Positions 34,047 to 41,803 of a stretch of DNA of 64,000 bases are shown here, in pieces (within the stretch, counting starts at the first letter, position 1; each line of letters begins with the position of its first letter). The position numbers were made by a program, and so were the translations under genes. This DNA comes from Candidatus Chloroploca sp. Khr17 (GTDB taxonomy: Bacteria > Chloroflexota > Chloroflexia > Chloroflexales > Chloroflexaceae), in the NCBI RefSeq assembly GCF_004138165.1, contig NZ_RYFF01000019.1, forward strand, positions 1 to 64,000. The letters run 5' to 3'. The notes under the pieces were generated by a model, which saw only the letters and a list, made by a program, of their open reading frames with translations, was not told the DNA's origin and ran no database searches.

Positions 34047-35051
34047 CTATACGGATGACTCAATGCCAATTGGCATAAGATCCCGGCAGATTGCATCAAC
34101 AACACCTGGCAGTGTCGCTAGCCCGTGAGGACGGTGCAACAGGTACACAGGCGTCTGCTGGGCAAGCGCCGCCAATGCCATCATGGTCTCAGCCGGATGG
34201 GAGGGCCAGAGGGGGCGCATACAAAAGCGTTGGTTCATCAGCGCATTCAGGGCCGCAGCAGGCGATAACTTTTCGATGGTGACACTCGTGCGTGCCAGGT
34301 CACGCGGTGCCAGCACATAGATCGCCGCCAGTGGCAGAGGGGCGACACAATGGGCAGGCGTAGCTTCGACGGAGTGCTTGCCGTCTGCATCCGTCCAGAG
34401 CTCGGGGATTGGTTGACCGGCTTCAAACACAGGCAGGCTGGTTGGCCACAGGCGTAGCCGGGGCGGGCCGGGCAGTGCAGCGTAACCATGCACATCCTGC
34501 TTCACCACCAGATGATCGTCAGCGAGCATAGCGTGACCGGCGGCAACAAACGCAGCGGCCAGGGTCGACTTGCCCGCCCCCGAAACGCCAAGCAGCCCCA
34601 CCGCACGACCAGTGACGGCAACGACGCTGCCGTGCAGCGTCGGCACCCCCCGAACACACATCGCGTAGCCCAACACGCTGCCCAGAAGCCATCCGGAAAG
34701 CTCTTGCCAGAACTGCTCGGTCTCTGCCCGTGGCGAACGCCAGGCGACCACAATCCGCTCGGCACCACGCCCAAAAATTACGCTGGCCTCATCATCGTGT
34801 CGCCGCGTATCGAGGCGTAGCACCGCCTCGCTTCCGGCAGGCGCGGTAGACAATGCAAGAGACCAGCCCAGGCCTGTTTGCTCGTGGATGCTCGTCCAAG
34901 AGGCGTTTGTCCAGACCGGCAGTAATGCGCCGGTCTGGGCAAACGAAAGCACGATGTCAGGTAGATCGCCGCTGTCGGGCACAACCGGCGCAACATGCCC
35001 CAGAGAACGTGGTGACTCGAGCAGCAGCGAATAGAGGCGATAGAAAGGCAT
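34047..35051 (-). CDS. HPr-kinase-like lasso peptide kinase
   Basis: A 334-residue protein related to the catalytic domain of HPr kinase. Its Walker A is GVSGAGKST (about residues 154-162), preceded by LHGSVVAVTGRAVGLL, with the catalytic-site segment MLADDHLVV following. The HPr family capture signature is otherwise weak. Homologues in lasso-peptide clusters (for example in paeninodin biosynthesis) phosphorylate the precursor C-terminus. It starts six bases after the precursor gene, which supports action on that peptide. Confidence 0.85.
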   Translation of the reverse strand: MPFYRLYSLLLESPRSLGHVAPVVPDSGDLPDIVLSFAQTGALLPVWTNASWTSIHEQTGLGWSLALSTAPAGSEAVLRLDTRRHDDEASVIFGRGAERIVVAWRSPRAETEQFWQELSGWLLGSVLGYAMCVRGVPTLHGSVVAVTGRAVGLLGVSGAGKSTLAAAFVAAGHAMLADDHLVVKQDVHGYAALPGPPRLRLWPTSLPVFEAGQPIPELWTDADGKHSVEATPAHCVAPLPLAAIYVLAPRDLARTSVTIEKLSPAAALNALMNQRFCMRPLWPSHPAETMMALAALAQQTPVYLLHRPHGLATLPGVVDAICRDLMPIGIESSV

Positions 35052-35057
35052 CAGTGA

Positions 35058-35252
35058 TTAAGGGGCTGTTGAGGTGTAACCGAGCGCTAAATCAGACTCA
35101 AAACTACCTGTATAAGAGGCACTACGCGTGAGTTCATTCACAGCACCGTAGTCTTCCATGCGTGGCGTGTGGTAGGGCTTGCGCGGTTTGGCTGCGTGCT
35201 GGGCATCGGGCGAACTGGATGATGATGGTTTGTTTGACGCTACGTTGTTCAT
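35058..35252 (-). CDS. Lasso peptide precursor
   Basis: A 64-residue peptide. The leader (1-43) ends with KPYHTPRMEDYGAVNELTR, a good match to the RRE-recognised pattern YxxPxLxxxGxxxxxT with Met replacing Leu, and with Thr at the -2 position. Cleavage after Arg43 gives a 21-residue core starting SASYTGSFE and ending GYTSTAP. Glu9 of this core is the only acidic residue in the allowed 7-9 window, so a nine-residue Ser1-Glu9 macrolactam ring is predicted. A GGAGG site precedes ATG 35252. It lies between the RRE protein and kinase genes. Confidence 0.85.
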   Translation of the reverse strand: MNNVASNKPSSSSSPDAQHAAKPRKPYHTPRMEDYGAVNELTRSASYTGSFESDLALGYTSTAP

Positions 35253-35352
35253 GCTTGCCTCCTGGTGTAAACAATATCGTGAATGCGAATGATCCGCGAC
35301 GAAAACCGCTCCATCAATGGTGGCACATGGAGCCGCGTGGTACACCACGCTC

Positions 35353-35625
35353 CTACGGTGCAATACGCGTGATCAACCCCCGCTGCTCCATCTCTGCAAC
35401 CAGTGCGGCAAAGTCTTGGCGCAGCGTGGCCTCCTCAACGTCATACTCAGCCAGCATCGCCCGGATCACCGCCTCGCCGTCACCATGCTCCATCAGCAAT
35501 TGCCACATACGCGTCGCTACATCGTCTAACCCGTAGTAGTGGTTGTCGGCGATGTTGAGCAACACCGCCTCGTCGGCGACGGTCTGAAAGAGCACCTCAT
35601 CGGCAATTTGCAAGCGGGTGGACAT
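35353..35625 (-). CDS. PqqD-like RRE protein (lasso B1)
   Basis: A 90-residue winged-helix PqqD-fold protein. It runs RLQIADEVLFQTVADEAVLLNIADNHYYGLDDVATRMWQLL, then an EATLRQDFAALVAEMEQRGLI tail. Stand-alone RRE proteins bind the precursor leader and deliver it to the protease and cyclase. It heads the minus-strand operon behind a good promoter. No fused or adjacent transglutaminase-like B2 protease is present. Confidence 0.9.
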   Translation of the reverse strand: MSTRLQIADEVLFQTVADEAVLLNIADNHYYGLDDVATRMWQLLMEHGDGEAVIRAMLAEYDVEEATLRQDFAALVAEMEQRGLITRIAP

Positions 35626-35685
35626 ACCGGGTTTCCTTCATGCAAGATGCTTTGTTTGCGTGGATTGTGGGCTGAGATGATGCGA

Positions 35686-35714
35686 ATTGTAGCCTACTTA
35701 CGTCATATGTGCAA
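35686..35714 (-). promoter_or_regulatory. Promoter of the lasso B1-A-kinase operon
   Basis: TTGCAC (35709-35714) and TACAAT (35686-35691) are 17 bp apart on the minus strand, about 60 bp upstream of the B1 start. The same hexamer pair and spacing occur at 45815-45843 ahead of glgC. Confidence 0.7.
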
Positions 35715-35719
35715 ATAGC

Positions 35720-35776
35720 AAAAGCGTTGGTGTGCTTGCTCGTGGCTACGCCACGAGCAAGCACACCAACGCTTTT
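35720..35776. repeat. Perfect 27-bp hairpin in divergent lasso promoter region
   Basis: Arms 35720-35746 and 35750-35776 are exact reverse complements around TAC (left arm begins AAAAGCGTTGGTGTGC). It lies between the divergent B1 and cyclase promoters, where it could insulate the two or bind a regulator. Confidence 0.9.
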
Positions 35777-35799
35777 ACATATCCGTTAGGGTTGCTCTA

Positions 35800-35808
35800 T
35801 GCTACAAT
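35800..35808 (+). promoter_or_regulatory. Extended -10 for the cyclase gene
   Basis: TGCTACAAT forms an extended -10 box 42 bp upstream of the cyclase start. No strong -35 is seen, as is common with extended -10 promoters. Confidence 0.5.
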
Positions 35809-35850
35809 CCTGAGCATCGAAAGCTCTGCTCTACTCCAAAGAAGGCGATC

Positions 35851-37824
35851 ATGAGTGCTCTGTTTGGGCTTGTTCATTTCGATGACACGCTGGCTGACGA
35901 TGCCGATCTGGCGCGCATGGATGCTGCACTGGTGCATCACGGGGCCGACGGCGGCGGAATCTGGCGCGAGGGCGGTGCCGGTCTTGGCCAGCGGTTGAAG
36001 TGCTTCACGCCGCAGGATGCGTGGGAACGCCAGCCACTCTGTAGCGAAGACGGTACCTGCCTCCTGGTGAGCGACGCCCGGCTTGATCATCGAGCCGAGT
36101 TGATCCAGCATTGGCACGGATCACCTGGTGAGGCACAGGCGTCGAGCACCACGAGCCACCTGCCTGACAGTGCGCTGATCCTACACGCCTACCGCACCTG
36201 GGGCGTGGAATGTGTGCGCCACCTACGCGGCGTCTTTGCGTTTGCTGTGTGGGACACGCGCACGCAGACCCTCTTTGCGGCGCGTTCGCCGATTGCGGCG
36301 CCCACGCTGTTCTACACCGCCACCGAACGCTACATTGCGTTTGCCACCATGCCCAGTGGCCTGTATGCCCTGCCTTTCGTCCCGCGTGCGCTCGATGAGA
36401 CCGGGCTGGTACGCCTGCTAACAGGACTGGGGGGCGATGCCACTACCACGCTCTACCGCAGCATCCGCCGCCTGCCTAGTGGGCACCGGCTGATCGCCGA
36501 TCGCAGCGGCGTGCGCACCGACAACTACTGGCAACCCGACCTGACGCATACGTTGCATCTGGGCAGCGACGAGGCGTATCTGGACGCCTTTCACGATCTC
36601 TTCACCCGCATCGTTGCTGATCATCTCGTCAGCACAACGCCGGTTGCGCTCCAATTGAGCGGCGGGCTAGACTCGTCGGCAATTGCTGCGGTGAGTGCGC
36701 CGCTGCTGGCGGCCCGTGGCGAGCGCCTCACGGCTTTCACTGAAGTGCCTCAGAAAGGCTTTACTGGCGCGCAACCGCGAGGCTTCTACGCCGACGAAAC
36801 ACCCCTGGTGCAAGCCATCGCCACGATGACGCCCAATCTAGATTTGCAGCTGATCCATACCGACGGGCAGACCTTTCTCGAAGATCTAGACGCCCTCTTT
36901 GCAACGCTCGAGATGCCCTTCCAGAATACGTCGAACCGGGTCTGGATCGAAGCGATTCTGGCCGAAGCAAGCCGACGCGGGAGGCGCGTTGTGCTCGACG
37001 GCATGCAAGGCAACATCACCCTGAGTTGGCCCGGCGGTGGTTGGCTGAGGGAGTTGATCGGTGCTGGGCAGTGGGGGATAGCGGTGCAACAGGTGCAGGC
37101 GCTGTTGCAGGTACGGGGCAGCCGGGCGGCCCTGCGGTCGATTATCAGCCAGGGGCTCGTGCCGCTGCTGCCTGCCCCAGCGTGGCTGGCGCTGCAACGG
37201 CTCCGCGACGTGCGTCAGGCCACGCCCGACGCCTGGCAGACAAACACCGTGATCAACCCAGAGTTTGCCGCGCAGCACGGCGTGCCGGAACTGGCGCATC
37301 ACCACGACGACCGCCTCTGGCAACGCTTCAGTCGTGATCCGCGCCGCGTGCGCTACGAGGCCCTGGTCGCCCAAGACTTCGGGTCGTACATCAGCGCCTA
37401 CCGGGCCCGCTTTGGCGTTGATATGCGGTCGCCCACCGCCGATGTGCGGCTCGCCGAATTCTGTCTGGCGCTGCCAGAGACCCAGTTCTGGCGCAACGGC
37501 GAGTCACGCAGCCTGGTGCGCCGCGCCTTTGCAGGGCAACTGCCCTCCTCGGTGCTACGCAATCGTCTGCGCGGGATGCAGGCCGCCGACTGGTTTGAAC
37601 GGCTGATCGGCGCACGTGAAGAGTTCCATGTCGAACTGGCACGGCTCGAACGAAGCGACCTGGCACGCCAAGTGCTTGACCTGACCAGGATGCGGCAATT
37701 GCTCGAACGTCTACCAGCAAGCGCCGGGGCAACTCGGGCAGATTACATCACCTATCAAAACGTTCTCCAGCGCGGGTTCATGATCGGCGCATTTCTTTGC
37801 TGGTTCGAGGCTGGTGTGTTGTAA
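35851..37824 (+). CDS. Asparagine-synthetase-like lasso cyclase
   Basis: A 657-residue protein with an N-terminal glutamine-amidotransferase-like domain and a C-terminal synthetase domain. The PP-loop motif SGGLDSSAIAAVSAPL (about residues 270-285) would adenylate an Asp or Glu side chain. Residue 2 is Ser rather than the catalytic Cys of true asparagine synthetases, so glutaminase activity should be absent, as expected for macrolactam-forming lasso cyclases. It is divergent from the B1-precursor-kinase operon. An ordinary amidotransferase is less likely given this context. Confidence 0.88.
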   Translation: MSALFGLVHFDDTLADDADLARMDAALVHHGADGGGIWREGGAGLGQRLKCFTPQDAWERQPLCSEDGTCLLVSDARLDHRAELIQHWHGSPGEAQASSTTSHLPDSALILHAYRTWGVECVRHLRGVFAFAVWDTRTQTLFAARSPIAAPTLFYTATERYIAFATMPSGLYALPFVPRALDETGLVRLLTGLGGDATTTLYRSIRRLPSGHRLIADRSGVRTDNYWQPDLTHTLHLGSDEAYLDAFHDLFTRIVADHLVSTTPVALQLSGGLDSSAIAAVSAPLLAARGERLTAFTEVPQKGFTGAQPRGFYADETPLVQAIATMTPNLDLQLIHTDGQTFLEDLDALFATLEMPFQNTSNRVWIEAILAEASRRGRRVVLDGMQGNITLSWPGGGWLRELIGAGQWGIAVQQVQALLQVRGSRAALRSIISQGLVPLLPAPAWLALQRLRDVRQATPDAWQTNTVINPEFAAQHGVPELAHHHDDRLWQRFSRDPRRVRYEALVAQDFGSYISAYRARFGVDMRSPTADVRLAEFCLALPETQFWRNGESRSLVRRAFAGQLPSSVLRNRLRGMQAADWFERLIGAREEFHVELARLERSDLARQVLDLTRMRQLLERLPASAGATRADYITYQNVLQRGFMIGAFLCWFEAGVL

Positions 37825-37881
37825 CGCAGCGACGGAGAGGCGGGGCAGGGCGATTACATCTTCCGTGTATGCACCCCACCA

Positions 37882-37946
37882 GGGCACCCGCAAGGGGTGC
37901 CCCTACACCATGCCCGGCCCGGTAGGGGCACCCCTTGCGGGCACCC
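37882..37946. repeat. 25-bp inverted repeat
   Basis: GGGCACCCGCAAGGGGTGCC and five more bases (37882-37906) pair perfectly with 37922-37946 around a 15-base loop. A GGGTGCCCGC direct repeat follows. It lies downstream of the cyclase and may terminate it. Confidence 0.85.
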
Positions 37947-38106
37947 GCGGGTGCCCGCGGGTGCCCCGTTGTTGCCGGGTGCCGCCGTGTGCGCCGCTGG
38001 TTGCATGCACATGCACCCCAACGTAAGCTTGATTACAGTCGCCCCCCAACTGCTCTGGTATACTCAGCGTGCCAGAATGGGCAAGCGTAACACAAGAGGG
38101 TACTAC

Positions 38107-38715
38107 ATGATTGATAAAGCGCTACGCGAACCAAAAGAGAGCCTACTGAGCCCGCTGGTGCGAGGGCCGTTGCGTCGGATTCACCCGACGGGTGTCACGG
38201 TGGTTGCCGCAATTGTTGGCATTGCCGCAGCGGTTGCGGCGTGGCAAGGACTCTATGTCGCCGCGTTGATCCTCTGGGTGGTCAATCGGCTTCTGGATGG
38301 GTTGGATGGCACGCTGGCACGCCTGACTGATCAGCAGAGCGATCTGGGGGCGTATCTGGATATTCTGCTTGATCATCTTGTCTATGCGGCTATTCCGATG
38401 GGCCTGGCGCTGGCAGTCAATACACCGGCGGGGTATCTTGCCTTAGCCGCCTTGCTCGCCAGTTTTTATCTCAACGGGGCCAGTTGGATGTACCTGGCCG
38501 CCCTGCTCGAAAAACGGCAGGCCGGCGCACGCAAACAAGGTGAGTTAACGACCGTCACGATGCCGGGTGGCCTGATCGAAGGGGCCGAGACCGTTGTCTT
38601 CTACACCCTCTTTTTGTTGCTGCCGGGGGCAATCGTACCGCTCTTTAGCTTGATGGCCGTGCTCGTCGTGATCACTGCCGGTCAGCGCCTGATCTGGGCC
38701 TTACGCAATCTCTGA
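38107..38715 (+). CDS. CDP-alcohol phosphatidyltransferase
   Basis: A 202-residue integral membrane enzyme with the complete family motif D(x2)DG(x2)AR(x8)G(x3)D(x3)D, read as DGLDGTLAR...GAYLDILLD (about 61-83). It transfers a phosphoalcohol from a CDP carrier to a second alcohol during phospholipid synthesis. The acceptor, such as glycerol phosphate or inositol phosphate, is not clear. The ATG at 38107 was selected because the conserved N-terminus starts there. It is followed by the VTT protein after nine bases. Confidence 0.9.
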   Translation: MIDKALREPKESLLSPLVRGPLRRIHPTGVTVVAAIVGIAAAVAAWQGLYVAALILWVVNRLLDGLDGTLARLTDQQSDLGAYLDILLDHLVYAAIPMGLALAVNTPAGYLALAALLASFYLNGASWMYLAALLEKRQAGARKQGELTTVTMPGGLIEGAETVVFYTLFLLLPGAIVPLFSLMAVLVVITAGQRLIWALRNL

Positions 38716-38723
38716 GGAAACGC

Positions 38724-39458
38724 ATGGTAGATACATCACGTAGCGTGCCTGAGCACACGCCGTTCTGGGCGCGGCACTGGCAAAAAGGCCTCGCCGCCCT
38801 CATCTGGCTCACTCTGGTTGGAACATTTCTCGGCTATAGTCTGATCACCGGGCGATCGCCAACCGACACGCTCTACGACCTGATCGACCTGTTGCGGACC
38901 CCGCTTGGTCCATTGCTCTATATCCTGATCTACACCTTACGGCCACTCGCCTTCTTTTCGGCGATTGTTGTTACGTTGATCGGTGGTGCCATCTGGGGGC
39001 CGTTCTGGGGAACAATCTTTGTCATCATCGGCTCGAATATGTCGGCAACCCTGGCCTACGGGTTTGGGCGTGTCTTTGGGCAAGGGGTCTTGCCCGAGGG
39101 CAACGAGGGCGCCACGGGCAACCTTATGAACCGATACGCCGAGCGACTGCGGCGGAACGCCTTTAGCACGATCCTGGTGATGCGGTTGATCTACCTGCCG
39201 TACGACCTGGTCAACTATATGGCAGGGTTCTTGCGGGTACCGTACCGGCCCTACATTCTCGCCAGCATCCTCGGCTCGTTACCAGGCACGCTCACCTTTG
39301 TCCTTGCTGGCGCTTCACTGAACATTGACGACATCTTTGCCGGCAACTTCAGCATCTCAGCGATCAACCCGTGGACGCTCGTTCTCTCGGTGGTACTCTT
39401 TTTCAGCGGTCTACTCATCTCGCGGTTCTTGCGGCAGAAAGAGAACCAGGGGGCATAA
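38724..39458 (+). CDS. VTT-domain (TVP38/DedA-like) membrane protein
   Basis: A 244-residue membrane protein with about five to six helices. The VTT core contains GAIWGPFWGTIFVIIGSNMSATLAYGFGRVFG, a loop with RRNAFSTILVMRLIYLPYDLVNYMAGFLRVPYRPYILASILGSLPGTL, and a C-terminal helix. Family members help lipid scrambling or polyprenyl-phosphate recycling. Adjacency to the CDP-alcohol transferase fits a role in lipid handling. Confidence 0.9.
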   Translation: MVDTSRSVPEHTPFWARHWQKGLAALIWLTLVGTFLGYSLITGRSPTDTLYDLIDLLRTPLGPLLYILIYTLRPLAFFSAIVVTLIGGAIWGPFWGTIFVIIGSNMSATLAYGFGRVFGQGVLPEGNEGATGNLMNRYAERLRRNAFSTILVMRLIYLPYDLVNYMAGFLRVPYRPYILASILGSLPGTLTFVLAGASLNIDDIFAGNFSISAINPWTLVLSVVLFFSGLLISRFLRQKENQGA

Positions 39459-39464
39459 AAGAGT

Positions 39465-39511
39465 GCTGATGCAGAACGATCCGAGCTTTGCTCGGATCGT
39501 TCTGCATCAGC
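39465..39511. terminator. Perfect 22-bp hairpin between convergent genes
   Basis: Arms 39465-39486 and 39490-39511 are exact complements around TTT (core GATGCAGAACGATCCGAGC). It sits between the convergent VTT and HD-domain genes. Confidence 0.85.
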
Positions 39512-39530
39512 GTCGGCTTTGAGGGCGAAC

Positions 39531-40067
39531 CTATTGCGAAAGCGCCTGACGGCCCTCGCGGCGCCAGAGTAGGGTGATCAACTGGCGGCGACGGCGGCGC
39601 GACTGGCGAACCGCATAAAACGGATCAGATGCGCACAACTGCCGCCGTAACTGAATGCTCTGCCCAGTAAAAAGACCGCTGACAAAGGTGGTCAGATCGG
39701 TTAGCGACGCAATCTTATCGGCCACGGCAAGCACCCAGCCTTCGCGGGTCGTTGGGCGAGGCCCCAGAGGGTACATATGGCTCACAATCGCCTCCGACAC
39801 CTCTTCGCCCTCACCAAGTTCAGCGGCCACACGCGCTGCGATCGCCCCGTGGGTTGTCAGCGTCCCAAGGCGCGAATCGAGATCATGGAGAATTGCCGCC
39901 CGCGTTGCCGTCCGTTGATCGGCACCCATCAACGGCGCCAGTGCATACGAATAGCGCGCAACGCGCAGCATATGGTCATGCTTCGAGACACTGTGGTGCA
40001 AATGGTGACGAGTTTCCACAACCCGCGGATGCGCAAGCAAATCGGCAATCAGGGCAGCATGATTCAT
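39531..40067 (-). CDS. HD-domain hydrolase
   Basis: A 178-residue HD-superfamily protein. The metal ligands are provided by HHLHHSVSKHDHMLRVARYS and the AAILHDLDSR signature (about 58-67), with DK in VLAVADKIASL near the end of the fold. The basic tail (RQSRRRRRQL) is unusual. HD proteins of this size act as phosphohydrolases on nucleotides; the substrate is unknown. It is transcribed alone. Confidence 0.88.
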   Translation of the reverse strand: MNHAALIADLLAHPRVVETRHHLHHSVSKHDHMLRVARYSYALAPLMGADQRTATRAAILHDLDSRLGTLTTHGAIAARVAAELGEGEEVSEAIVSHMYPLGPRPTTREGWVLAVADKIASLTDLTTFVSGLFTGQSIQLRRQLCASDPFYAVRQSRRRRRQLITLLWRREGRQALSQ

Positions 40068-40338
40068 GGGATCTTATTCCCTCCTCAGGGAACTGGAAGT
40101 CGCTCCAGTACATTGCAACGGGTAACTACCCACCAACACACACGTCTACCCGCTTCCTCAACTGGAGGAACTTATCAGCGGGAGCACAATACTCTTCTCG
40201 GACTGAGTACTGCGATCCTCATTGATCGCCCACGACTCGGTACCACTATAAGTACGTTATACACGATCAAATAGTTGCATGGCAATTCTACCATAAGTCC
40301 TGTTTTCATGTACCCATCCATCCGGGGGGTAGGGCTTG
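40068..40338. other. 271-bp intergenic region
   Basis: No ORF, terminator or known RNA motif was recognised between the HD-domain gene start and the ftsW-like stop. It is less GC-rich than the surroundings and contains a GGAACTGGAAG/CAACTGGAGG-like imperfect repeat. It may include the HD gene promoter. Confidence 0.5.
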
Positions 40339-41736
40339 CTACTGTTGGGCAGCAGCCGAGATGCGCATCAATAAGCCAACGATGATGAAGTTGATCAGCA
40401 CCGATGAGCCGCCATACGAAATGAAGGGCAGGGTAATCCCGGTGAGCGGAATGAGGCGGAGATTGCCCCCGATAATAATGAGGGTCTGCACCGCAATAAT
40501 CGTGGTGAGGCCAATCGCAAGCAATTGCTCGAAACCGCGAAAACGACCGGGGATGCGCAGCGCAATATGGTAGCCACGAAAAATCAGCAGGATATAGGCA
40601 ATCAGCACCGCTAGCGTCCCGATCAAGCCCATCTCTTCACCAATCGCCGTAAAGATGAAATCGGTGTGGATTGCCGGAACAACGGCCGGCACGCCCATGC
40701 CGAGACCCTGGCCGAAGACGCCGCCAGAGGCCATCGCATAGATCGCCTGAACAATCTGATAGCCCCGCGTCTGCGCCTGGGCCCATGGATCAAGCCAGAT
40801 CTGGACGCGCAGCGAAACAATTGGCAGCAACTGGTAGAGCACATAGGCTCCGATACCAAAGGCAAGCATTCCAGCCAGGACATACCAGGCTCGTCCGGTC
40901 GCAATATAGAGCATCGCCAGAAAGACGCCATAGAGCAAGAGGGCCGCCCCAAGATCGCGCTGAAAGACAATCGTGCCCATCGCAATGCCCCACATCCCAA
41001 GGAGCGGCACCAGATAGGGCAACGGCGGCAACGTCAGCGGCCCGAGGCGATAGCCAGCGGCAACCACCTCGCGATGCTGGTTGAGGTAAGACGCCAGAAA
41101 GATCACCAGAATAATCTTGAGCAACTCGGACGGTTGAAAGAAAAACAAGCCAAAATTGAACCAGACCTTGACGCCACTATCATTCGGGTCAACCCCAAAC
41201 AGAAATGTGGCAAAGACCAGAACAAGCCCGATTGTTAACCAGAGATAGCGGTAGTTATCGAGCACATCGAGTAACGAGAGCTTGAGCCAGCGGATCAGGA
41301 TGCGATCCCAAGGCACAAAGAGCATCGCCGCGAGACCGACGACCCCCAGCGTCACCCAGAGTGACTGTTTGCTTGCGATGCCTTCATAACAGGGAAAGAC
41401 TTCACCCCCGGCCGCAGTACACAAGTAGCGCAGATTGAGACTCGGCTCGAGGCGGGCGGTCAGCATCAGGCTCAACCCGGCGAGCAACGCAACCAGGGGC
41501 AACAGCACCTGATCGGCGGGCGGACTCTTGAAGCCCAGGCCAATCGACACGGCAATAAAGAGAAGCAACGGCACCGCCGAGGGCCAGAGGATCGCCAGCA
41601 GACCGGGCAGCGTGGCGACAAACTCCCGCTGACGGGTCGCCAGCATCACCAGCGTATAACCTGCCGCAAAAAAGAGCAGCACCGTGAAGAGCAATTGAAA
41701 CTCTACTCCACGAAATTGCCGCAGACGTGTGAACAT
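40339..41736 (-). CDS. FtsW/RodA/SpoVE-family glycosyltransferase
   Basis: A 465-residue SEDS protein with about 12 hydrophobic helices. Conserved parts are FFFQPSELLKI, the GYQIVQAIYAMASGGVFGQGLGMG loop, and HTDFIFTAIGEEMGLIG and TLPFISYGGSSVL towards the C-terminus. SEDS enzymes polymerise lipid II for septal or lateral wall growth with a class B PBP. No PBP gene is adjacent, so FtsW and RodA cannot be told apart. A hairpin lies just upstream of its start. Confidence 0.93.
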   Translation of the reverse strand: MFTRLRQFRGVEFQLLFTVLLFFAAGYTLVMLATRQREFVATLPGLLAILWPSAVPLLLFIAVSIGLGFKSPPADQVLLPLVALLAGLSLMLTARLEPSLNLRYLCTAAGGEVFPCYEGIASKQSLWVTLGVVGLAAMLFVPWDRILIRWLKLSLLDVLDNYRYLWLTIGLVLVFATFLFGVDPNDSGVKVWFNFGLFFFQPSELLKIILVIFLASYLNQHREVVAAGYRLGPLTLPPLPYLVPLLGMWGIAMGTIVFQRDLGAALLLYGVFLAMLYIATGRAWYVLAGMLAFGIGAYVLYQLLPIVSLRVQIWLDPWAQAQTRGYQIVQAIYAMASGGVFGQGLGMGVPAVVPAIHTDFIFTAIGEEMGLIGTLAVLIAYILLIFRGYHIALRIPGRFRGFEQLLAIGLTTIIAVQTLIIIGGNLRLIPLTGITLPFISYGGSSVLINFIIVGLLMRISAAAQQ

Positions 41737-41752
41737 GGTGAACAGTTACCTT

Positions 41753-41799
41753 TTGCGCTGGAACAACAGCCAGCTACGCTGACTGTTGTTCCAGCGCAA
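41753..41799. repeat. 22-bp hairpin between tandem genes
   Basis: Arms 41753-41774 and 41778-41799 pair with one mismatch around a TAC loop (core GCGCTGGAACAACAG). It lies between the threonine ammonia-lyase stop and the ftsW-like start, which are both on the minus strand. Confidence 0.85.
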
Positions 41800-41803
41800 G
41801 AAA

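Noticed and set aside
37882-37946. Transposon terminal inverted repeats
   Set aside because: The arms are only 15 bases apart with no transposase or target duplication; it is a simple hairpin.
40068-40338. T-box or other riboswitch
   Set aside because: Short GGAACTGG/CAACTGGAGG similarities were seen, but there is no specifier stem, antiterminator bulge or fitting downstream gene.
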